From Posidonia oceanica (taxonomy: Eukaryota; Streptophyta; Magnoliopsida; Alismatales; Posidoniaceae), in NCBI GenBank assembly GCA_037176725.1, contig JAZBRS010000011.1:8246001-8310000 (forward strand): a DNA stretch of 64,000 nt, written 5' to 3'. The position numbers were made by a program, and so were the translations under genes. This document shows positions 55,983 through 64,000 of this stretch, piece by piece (positions within the stretch are counted from its first letter, which is position 1; each line of letters starts with the position of its first letter). The notes below the pieces were generated by a model. It had not been told where the DNA came from, did not search any database, and saw only the letters and a list, made by a program, of their open reading frames with translations.

Positions 55983-56711
55983 CTAGCGGCCAAGTCCTTT
56001 TCTCGGGGTGTATCCTATCTTGAGGAGGATCTCCCAAGGCCTTTTCATGTGGTCGGGGTAATTGTATTGATTTATATCAATACTCTTGGGAGTGAAGACC
56101 TTTTTGACATTGTTTATGGCCTTGGCAGTTGAGTCCCTGATCAATGGCGCCGGTGTGGTAGTCGGGACTGTTACCAGGTGGGCTTTAGCTTCCACTAGCT
56201 CGTCTCCCCGTATTTTGATGATTTTCCCTTGGTAAGGGAACTTCATGCATTGGTGGCGCGGGGAGGTGACTGCCTTGATCTCCTCGATCCATTGGCATCC
56301 TAAGATGAGCTGATACGAGATTGGGGCATCGACTACTATGAGTTCTGTTTCCATTTGGAGAGGGCCAATGGTAACTTGGACAGTGATCTTTCCCAAGGCT
56401 GCTTTTTTGTTGTTGTCGTACCCTGATACAGTTAAGGCTGCTGGGCATAATTGAGATTCGGTTAGCCTAACTAACTGCAGGGTTTCTAGGGAGCATACGT
56501 TTAAAGTTGCCCTGGTATCGACAAGCACACCAGAAAGTTTGTAACTGTTTATTACAATAGTAACACTTAAAGGTAAAGTCCTCCTCTCAGGAGGAGCTAA
56601 TTCGGAGTCGGTGAAGATAACTGTAGGCTCCATGAACACAGCAGCGGCGACGGTGGCCAGAGCTTCAGCGGGCATGTCCTCCGGTACCTGGGCTTTCTTC
56701 AATACCTCCAT
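55983..56711 (-). pseudogene. Element C protease-like domain 2
   Basis: Retropepsin-like fold on minus: LPLSVTIVINSYKLSGVLVD, then TRATLNVCSLETL at the active site, TVQVTIGPLQMETELIVVD, and the C-terminal hallmark YQLILGCQWI. The active site reads D-T-R-A where D-T-G-A is expected, so this copy is probably inactive unless the change is recent decay. It sits downstream of a second, similar domain at 57,191-57,586. Confidence 0.75.
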
Positions 56712-57190
56712 CAGGATATCTCGGTGCTTTTCTGAGGCTCTGATTAGCTCGTAGATGGAGATCTTTGCTTGTGTCTTTCTGAGTTGCTCTAGGACGTCGA
56801 TGGTGCCTTCTACCCTCCGGGGTATGTGGAACTCCGGTTGAGGCGGGGAAGTAGCTTGTTCTGCATTAGGGGAGGTAGTGCGACTTGGTTGGAGATCTGC
56901 CCAGTTCTTGTGATGGGGGCCTGTTGAGCCTGGTTGTGTTCTCCCTTGGCGTGGCCGGACTTGAGCAGAGATAGAGGTTTCCTGAGAAGAGACTGCCCCT
57001 GGTTTATGGGCAGCTGAGATGAGTTCAACAATGTAGGCCTCTGGACCTGGGTATACCCTTGGGCTGCTGGATCATTAGTGAGCTGCTGGAATCCTTGGAT
57101 ACTTGGGGCTTCATCGTCCCTATCATCGATCCAGCCACCTGTGCCATTTGGTGCTGGATCTCCCATGTGGAATCCCGCCAGATAAGGTCC
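56712..57190 (-). pseudogene. Element C linker between the two protease-like domains
   Basis: Gln/Pro/Ser/Asn-rich low-complexity coding on minus (57,166-56,810), with no catalytic motif. Frames change at both ends. Confidence 0.5.
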
Positions 57191-57586
57191 CTAGATCATT
57201 TCCAGGGTTGTTTCATGGTCTGCCTGGATGGTGATCATCTCGCCTTGGAACTTGAACTTTAATAGCTGGTGCGTCAGGGACACAACTGCACATATTTCCG
57301 CCAGCCAAGTTCTCCCCAGGATCAATGGTTCTGCTAGTTCGCATTCTACCACCATGACCTTGGTAATGCTGGTGAGGGGGCCGATGGTAATTGCCAGCTG
57401 AACTGTCCCTATCACCTCTATCTGGCTATTATCAAAGCCCTTGCAGAAGATCCTTTCCCTGGTGATATCTTCTTCTTCGACATCCAGGTAGTCGAGTGTG
57501 TTCAGAGAGCACGCACTGCGACTAGCCCCTGTGTCCACAAGTATGCCAGGGAGGAGGTAGCCGTTGACCTCTACGGTGATCACCAA
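57191..57586 (-). CDS. Element C protease-like domain 1
   Basis: On minus: MVITVEVNGYLLPGILVDTG, then ASRSACSLNTLDYL (the active-site D-T-G-A is intact), VQLAITIGPLTSITKVMVVE, and LILGRTWLAEI at the C-terminal hallmark position. The layout is the same as domain 2 although the two differ in most residues. It lies directly after Gag, the usual place for the protease. Confidence 0.75.
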   Translation of the reverse strand: MVITVEVNGYLLPGILVDTGASRSACSLNTLDYLDVEEEDITRERIFCKGFDNSQIEVIGTVQLAITIGPLTSITKVMVVECELAEPLILGRTWLAEICAVVSLTHQLLKFKFQGEMITIQADHETTLEMI

Positions 57587-57599
57587 AGGCCAGAGTTGT

Positions 57600-59884
57600 T
57601 TCTCCGGAGTGGGTAGTTTTGAGTGCTTGAAGACTATATTTCTCCGCTCATATTCTTTGATAATTTTCCAGGCTAGCTCGAAGGGATCTGTCTCGCCATT
57701 TTGTTCTTGGGATTGGCCTTCTCCTGGGAGGAAATTGAAGCACCTGAGGAGCTCGAGGTCATCCTCCTCGCCTTCTTCGTCTTGTGTTGCCTCTATTGGG
57801 AATTCCCATTATATGGATCCCTATTCAGAGTACACCTCGACATCATTGCTTTCCGCAATGGAGGAAGCCGGCTCTAGTTCTGATTCAATTAGGCACATGG
57901 TGACGGTCTTGGTCTCAGGTGGGTTGCCTTCTGTCTCTAGGTGCGCCACCAGGTGATTAGGCAGAGGGTTCTGGTGTATCTGCAACTTGTGCTGTCCCGT
58001 CCTGGCCTCTTTCAATCTGTCATTGAGGGCTGACCACATTATTTCTCCCTTATCATTTAGATCATATATTCAATCTTTTAACACATAACATTCTTCAAGT
58101 GTGTGCCCGTTTTTTTGGTGGTAGGCACAGTACTTGGTCATGTTTGCGTTGGGAGCATTTGGTTTTGGCACTGGGAGTTGTAAGTCCCCACTTTCGATCA
58201 GCATCCTGAAGATGTCGGGGATCGTCTCTGGAAGTGGTGGGTAGCTTTGTCTCCTTGGTCCTCTAGGTGCCTGTGGAGGAGGAACATTGTGGTAGTCCCT
58301 TTGCCCTTGCGGTGGTGCTTTGTATTGACTACTGTTCTGCCCCTGTTGGGCATTTACCGGGGGATTAGGGTGCTGGGGTTGGAACTGTTGGAATGGCTGC
58401 CTCTGTGGTTCCACTTGATATTGAGGCTGCTGGAAGGGCTGCCCTTTCCATCCCCTTTGATGCTGCGTGGTTAGTTGTGCCATGTTGCCAGTGACACCTT
58501 CTATGGTATGTCCCGTAGTCTTCTTCCGGCTTTTTGCTTCGAGCTCCAGCAATGGTAGCTCTTCTCTGTTCCGCATCACCTTGGCAGCCCGCTCATATAA
58601 CTGTGGATAGGTGTGGAAGTCACCTATCAGCAGTCCAGCTCTGAGTGCTCCCGTGGTATTTCTTGCGATTATTTCCACGGCTTGGCCTTCAGGTATGTAG
58701 CACTCTAATCTAGCGGCCATGTCCCTCCACCGGCTAGTGAAGGTGACGAAGTCCTCATTCGACCTCATCCTCTCAGCTGTGAGGTCGCCTGCAGTGGGTT
58801 TGTGTGGCACCCGGTGACTATATTGATTTAGAAATTTCTCCTCAATTATCCTAAAATCCTGGAGATCATAGGAAGTTAGGGTGTCAAACCACTTTAAGGC
58901 TTCTCCCTCAAGCGTCTTGAAGAAGAGGTATGCAGTGAGCCCGGCGTCATAACGGTATGGCAGAGTATCCATAGTGAAGGTAGCTATGTGGTTCTTGGGA
59001 TCCTTTGTACCGTTATATCTCCTTATTTTTGGCATCTTAAACCCTAGGGGAAGGGCAAAGTGAGGGAACTTGGAGATGTCGTAGCCAATGGGCGTCTTGG
59101 AAGTGACTCCGGCCTTCGTTAATGCTTCGGCAATCATCCTCTTAGGATCAGTCCCTGGTGTGGCGTAATGCCCTTGGCTCGGGTGCTGGTGTGTTGGTGG
59201 GAATGGTGGTAGTGATGGGTTATGTTATGGATGGAAGAATGATGATTGGGGTCGTGTATGGTAGTAAGGTGTGTTAATGGGAGGTTGTTGTGGATGGAAG
59301 AATGATGGTGGAGGTGGAGTGGGGTAGTATGGCGTGTTAGCGGGAGGTTGTGGCAGGTATGGGGTTGCGTATGGTGGAGTTGGGTGGATATAAGGGTAGG
59401 TGGGCTTCGTGTAGTATGGTGGATAGGGGCCTTGGTTAGGGAAGGTAGGGTTAGGTGTGGCATGTGTGTAGACGGGCATATGGAATAGGTGGTTGTGGTG
59501 TTCTTGGAGGGTGGAGGTTTGTAGGCTTGTGTGCGTGAAATGTTGTTGTTGAGCCAGGGATTGCCGGACCTCGTAGGTCTCCTCCTCAATCGGGTAGGAA
59601 GTAGTCACAACGGGAGGCACAACGTTAGAAGTTGCCTCGGGACGTGTGAACTCGGGCAGGATGTCTATTGCTCGGGATTGATCCGCCTCCCCTCCTTCTT
59701 CGTTTGTATCAGTGTGGTAATCGAAGGGGATGGAGGCGTGTGGGAATTTTCGCCGGCCGAAGGCTCGTGAGAAGCCGGGGGTTCCTAGCCCTTCCATTTG
59801 TGAGGTTGAGCCTCTGAAGAAAGACCCATCCGGGCCTTGGCCTTGCTGTGCCATGGAGGTAGAGGTAGTGCTCATGCACTCCAT
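57600..59884 (-). pseudogene. Element C Gag
   Basis: Starts at ATG 59,884 on minus (MECMSTTSTSMAQQGQG). N-terminal Pro/Tyr/His-rich repeats (59,884-59,225) are followed by a 355-codon frame (59,137-58,070) with the Gag core: ISKFPHFALPLGFKMPKI, LKWFDTLTSYDLQDF, EEKFLNQYSHR and TSRWRDMAARLECYIP. The zinc-knuckle-like KYCAYHQKNGHTLEEC ends it. An acidic tail (58,039-57,600) leads to protease domain 1. A few frame breaks separate the blocks. Confidence 0.8.
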
Positions 59885-61306
59885 TGTTCTTTTCTCTTTG
59901 TACTTTTCTCTTTTTTTTTCTTTTTTTCTTTTCCTTTTTTTTCTTCTTTCTTTTTTCTCTTCTTTTTTTTTTTTGCTTTTGTCTTTTCTTTTTTTTTGTT
60001 TCTTTTTTTTGCTTTTGCTTTTCTAGACTATTACAGGAGATAAAAGAGAAATTACAGACTCAAGGAACACTAATTAATACAGACTCGATAGAATTTGAAA
60101 AAAATTAACAGAAATTGAAACAGTCTGTGCTTATAGCCCTGTGATCAGTAGTATGCCTAATCCCTACAAGCAATGTACTGAAACGTAAGTCCCTTTTAGT
60201 CGCCTGTGTTACTGGCGGCCTGACAAGTCGCCAATTTCACCGGCGGCTCAGCAAGGCGCCTCTTGAACTGGCGGCTGTGCCCCTGGTTCAGTCAACAAAT
60301 CGGGTCTGTCTTGGACAGACCACGCAACAGTCAAGGAAGAAAATGAGAGCAGGTTTCAAACAATGCGTTGCTTTTACTTGTTTAAGTGTTTAATTAATGG
60401 ATTGATTAATTAAACCTGCATGGGTCACAAGTAACTGAGATTGGTTGGCTTTAAGGTACTCCTCCTTGACCTTCGCTAGGGTCCACCAAGAGGGGCCTAG
60501 ATGGAGGCTTGTCTCTCTAAAGAGGGACCCTCCACCTAGGATTCTGTCCTTAGGCTTGGCACTTAACAAACCATAAAGCAATAAACAAACACAAAGTACT
60601 AAGGTGTAAAGTATCTACCAAGTTTCACTATTGGCTCAGGGAGAGAGAGAAGCCAATAACAATACTTGGGATACTTTGAGATCTTGATCTAACTATTGCA
60701 GCTAACACTGAGTATGGGAGAGCGACTTGCACTGGCCCGGGTTCGCTCAGGTTAACTGTTCTAGCTAGAGGAAGACTTCCTCAAGGGGACTTCCACTTTA
60801 ATACTAAACAATTAGTTTCCACCTTAAGGGTGGACACAAGCAAAGCTAAAAACTGTTAAAAAACTAGAATACAGTGGACATGGAAAGTTGTTTTTAATTT
60901 TTAGTGCTACTGCAGATCTAAAAACACAACACAAAATACAGGAAAAAACCAAAAGGTTTGTAGTAAAAAACCGGACTGAGGGAGGCGCCTACTTAAATAG
61001 CGTCTGTTTCAGTCACCCTCTGGAAGAGCAGCTTAAACAGACGCTGCTAGGACTGGCGGCTCACAGCACAGTCTTCTAACCTTAGTTAAATAGTCCCAGC
61101 TGTTGGAGCTTGGGATTTTACTGATGTTAGAAACAGAAGGAGAGAAAAAAAAACGAGAAAAGGTTCGGGGTATCGTGAAAACCTAAGTGCACGATTACTC
61201 GAACCTAAAAAACTACTCCTAAATCTATGAAAATGATGGAAAGAAATGGAGGAACTGACTCACGTAGCATGGGGGTTGGCTAAAGCCGAGTCCCACAGTG
61301 ATTGCC
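59885..61306 (-). other. Element C 5' leader
   Basis: T-rich on plus at 59,890-60,030 (A-rich in the element's RNA), then sequence containing dyads of the AGTCGCC type at 60,198-60,278 and 60,985-61,070. No ORF resembling a protein. Confidence 0.55.
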
Positions 61307-61307
61307 A
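61290..61307 (-). promoter_or_regulatory. Putative primer-binding site of element C
   Basis: On minus, TGGCAATCACTGTGGGAC begins six bases after the LTR end (…ATCTACA ATAAAG). The TGGC start fits a tRNA CCA end, but the rest differs from the A and B sites and the donor tRNA is not identified. Confidence 0.4.
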
Positions 61308-61313
61308 CTTTAT

Positions 61314-61573
61314 TGTAGATGTGGAATTTGGGGGGGGGGGTGTTTAAGAGGATGTCAGCGCTTCCACGACGTCGACAACTTTTGTTGTGATCGCCACTCG
61401 TCTTTGGGCAGACAAGACACCTGGGGGGAGATTATGATGATGTGGGTCCTTGGACCACTAGATCGACGGTAGGATGTCGTCTAGTGGTTTCCTCGTGCTA
61501 CGTGAATTCCTTCCTTTCCTTCAAAACAAAACAACATAGATTTAAATTAGCTTCAGTGTAGTAATCAGTAACA
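61314..61573 (-). repeat. 5' LTR of element C, truncated
   Basis: Only the LTR end nearest the PBS remains (260 bp), matching 41,403-41,663. The rest, including any promoter, is missing. Beyond it an 18-bp repeat leads directly into LINE coding sequence. Confidence 0.75.
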
Positions 61574-61588
61574 TAGATTTAAATTAGC
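61534..61588. repeat. 18-bp direct repeat at the deletion junction
   Basis: ACATAGATTTAAATTAGC occurs at 61,534-61,551 (inside the LTR) and again at 61,571-61,588, at the junction with LINE sequence. Confidence 0.9.
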
Positions 61589-62880
61589 ATCTCCTCCTTT
61601 GCTTCTTCTGCTAATCCTATCGACAATCTAGCCCACAAGCTCAAAGAGGTCAAGAAAATTCTCAAACTCTAGGTGCCAGATCGGTCTAGGAACTGGAGGT
61701 CTCGACTTCAGGACTTAGAGGATTCCAATCAAGATATTGACATCCGGGTTGAATCCTATCCCCTCTCCTCAACAACCTGGGATAGGAAGCAAGAACTCCA
61801 GAGGCAACATCACTCAATCCTTCTTGAACAAGAACTATACTAGAAACAGAAATCTAGAGTGTAATGGTTTAAAGAAGGCGATCTCAATACTTCCTTTTTC
61901 CACAAGGTTGCTAATGGTAGAAGGAGATTCAATTCCATTTCTTCTTTGATCATCAATGGTTCTCACTCAAACTCGCTTGAGTTAATCCGTAATTCTATAG
62001 AGCAATATTTCTCTACCCTATTTAATAAACCCAAGAATTCTGTGGTGAACTTTGACTGGGATACTCTCCTTCCCAGTAAAATTATCAACCCTTCTACTCT
62101 AGAATTGGAGTTCTCCGTGGATGAGGTGAGGAAGAGTGTCTTCTCCTTGCTTGGGGACAAGTCCCCGGGCCCAGATGGGTTCCCTATCTGTTTTTTCCAG
62201 CATTTCTGGGAGTTACTTAAGGGTGACATTTTGAGGATGTTTGACCACTTATTTTGTTCAGTTGACTCCTCTGCTCTTAGTAATATTAACCAGACCTTTA
62301 TTGCTTTGATCCCTAAAAATCCGAATGCAAAAAGGATACAAGATTTCAGACCTATCAGTCTTCTTAATAGCAGCTATAAGATATTTTCTAAGAGCTTGGC
62401 GATCAGATTTAGTCCCATTCTTAATTCCACTCTTGATGCTTCTCAATGTGCATTCCTTCCTGGTCGCAGTATTAGCGACTGCTTCTTGGTGGCTCAGGAA
62501 ACGCTGAATTTCTTGCACTCTTCTAAGACCCCTGGACTGATGCTGAAACTTGACTTTGAAAAGGCTTTCGATATTGTTAATTGGGATTTCCTCTTAAATT
62601 CTCTCAAATGACTTGGGTGTGGGGATAAATGGATCAGTTGGGTTAATATGTGCATCTCCTCTGCAAAATTCTCAGTGTTGGTAAATGGATCTCCTAAAGG
62701 TTTTTTCAGTTCCTCCAATGGGCTTAGGTAAGGGGATCCTTTATTTCCTTTACTATTCATTGTAGACACTCATATTCTGAATAGGATGCTTGCCCTTGGC
62801 TCTGAGAATGGCCTTATTTGTGGTATCCACTATCCTAATGCTGGGCCATCAGTCATTAATATTCAATATGCTGATGATAC
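61589..62880 (+). pseudogene. LINE ORF2 reverse transcriptase (second part)
   Basis: Continues the LINE that starts at 39,004. The endonuclease-RT spacer (61,589-61,940, with TAG and TGA stops) leads to RT: LGDKSPGPDGFPICFFQHFW, FIALIPKNPNAKRIQDFRPI, GRSISDCFLVAQETL, LMLKLDFEKAFDIVNWDFLL (motif A) and finally NIQYADDT (catalytic motif C) at 62,860-62,880. It is cut exactly after that motif by an LTR. Stops and shifts between 62,610 and 62,790 show decay. Confidence 0.85.
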
Positions 62881-64000
62881 TGTTGACACTCCATTTCGAC
62901 AAGGCTGAATTGGCAAGATCTCGGGCGGCTAGGAAAAACCAAAATTACACTTTTCCCCCTCACCCTTCCTTTCAAATCAAAACCCCACCTCAAACCCCAA
63001 AACCAAACCTAGAACCACACCCATTTTCTAACCCAGAAAACCACTCCAAAACCCTCTCAAAACCTTACCCTGAAACCATCCAAGACCTTACCCTAAAACC
63101 ATCCAAACCCAAGTCCAAACCCATACCTCTCCCTCTCTCTTTTCCTCCAAAACAAGTCCAAACTCAACCTAGGATTACACCCCTTTCCTGAACCCAAAAT
63201 ATAACCAAAAACCATAGGAAAACTCACCATCCCTGACTTGACAAACCCACCAAAAATCCTAGAAACTTTCAAACCAAAACCACTCCTAAAAACCCTAGGA
63301 AACCTAGGCAAAACTACCCTTTTTCTACACCTTAAAACCCCTCGAAAACCTCCTTGGAATCAGACCAAAACTTCAGACCTAGCACTCCAAGGCCTAGCCT
63401 ACCCACTCACCAATTTTCATCCCATTCCAAGACTCCTAAGACCTTCATTCACCCAAATTATCCTTTTCTCTCTCCGGGATTATCGTTTTCTCTCTCCTCT
63501 CTCTCTCCTGATTATCATCTCTCTTTTCATCCCCTTCTTGCCCTTTTTCCTGCCTGGCTGTGGGCCCACTTTGTGCTTCTATCCCTTCTCTATCTTATTC
63601 CTATTTTTACTTTATTTTTAACTTTTTCCTTGAATTTTAAAAAATCGTTTTCCTCCAACTCATCTCTTTCCCTTTTATTTCTCCCTTTTCCCATTTTCTT
63701 CCTCCTTCTCTTTTCCTTTTCTTTCTTTTGCTAAAATCCATAAAAAGCCCTAAAAATCTAAAAAACTCCAAAACATAAGAGAAACAAATCAGAACTCTAA
63801 GAAAAACAACTTAAAAACATTAAGCAAACAATTAAAAACTTAAACCTAATTAAATCAAGCTAAAAAGAAAATCAAGCATGCAAACTAAAAAACGCAAAAC
63901 AAACCAAAAGAAAATGCTGAAAAATCAAGGAAAAAACTAAAACAAAATCAAAACCCATCAAAAGTAAAAACCCTATCAAAAGAACTAAAAAACAAACCCT
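62881..64000 (+). repeat. Start of an LTR related to the solo LTR, cut by window end
   Basis: Begins TGTTGACACTCC, close to the solo LTR start on minus (TGTTGACACCCC). 63,000-64,000 is the reverse-complement relative of about 20,500-21,430: shared CCCTAGGAAACC-type, ATTATCCTTTTCTCTC and GTGGGCCCAC stretches. Left flank is GATAC, the candidate target duplication. The 127-codon frames are low-complexity and not genes. Confidence 0.75.

Noticed and set aside
59884..60043. Phe-rich plus-strand ORFs
   Set aside because: Reading of a T-run in the element C leader; low complexity only.
62790..63734. 127-133 codon plus ORFs rich in Pro, Lys, Ser and Phe
   Set aside because: They cross the LINE/LTR junction or lie within pyrimidine-rich LTR sequence, whose relative on the solo LTR has no conserved frame.

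Overview
This is a transposon-dense stretch of an angiosperm nuclear genome. Almost all recognisable coding sequence belongs to LTR retrotransposons of the Ty3/gypsy Tat type (two RNase H domains, long untranslated regions), to L1-type LINEs with plant ORF1 zinc knuckles, and to plant mobile domain (PMD) genes. The only candidate host gene is a small single-exon ORF at 37,940-38,320. No rRNA, tRNA gene, CRISPR array or bacterial feature was seen.

Layout. (1) 1-11,171: decayed internal region of element A on the minus strand, in the order leader, Gag, protease, linker, RT, RNase H, second RNase H, integrase; its downstream LTR lies beyond the window start. (2) 11,173-14,111: a 2.9-kb LTR that begins next to a purine tract and ends next to a primer-binding site, so it appears to serve both A and its neighbour B. 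(3) 14,112-29,837: element B, same orientation, with a 5' LTR at 27,357-29,837 and a gag but no pol, and a 3' region full of hairpin-forming tandem repeats. A 5.8-kb solo LTR (15,673-21,509) with a perfect 5-bp target duplication (GCAGC) sits inside it. (4) 29,838-34,608: an LTR-like block and an old plus-strand gag, the latter split by a 5'-truncated LINE with target duplication and A-tail. (5) 34,609-39,003: AT-rich intergenic DNA, decayed repeats and the possible host gene. (6) 39,004-62,880: a plus-strand LINE (ORF1, endonuclease start, RT) interrupted by the ~20-kb Tat-type element C (41,403-61,573). C carries gag, two protease-like domains, RT, two RNase H domains and integrase on minus, and two intron-containing PMD genes on plus. 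(7) 62,881-64,000: start of another LTR of the solo-LTR family, inserted just after the LINE's YADD motif.

How the parts relate. A has pol and B has only gag, while they share LTR sequence, leader and PBS type, so B looks like a non-autonomous partner of A-type elements. The strongest unexplained signal is secondary structure in the non-coding parts. B's 3' region has about eleven copies of a ~48-nt double hairpin whose stems change in compensating ways. The A/B LTRs carry ~60-bp paired dyads at ~235-bp intervals. Element C has an analogous set of unrelated ~24-bp dyads. In-frame stops in A and in the PMD exons are overwhelmingly TAG at places where CAG (sometimes TGG) is expected, which fits decay of methylated cytosines.
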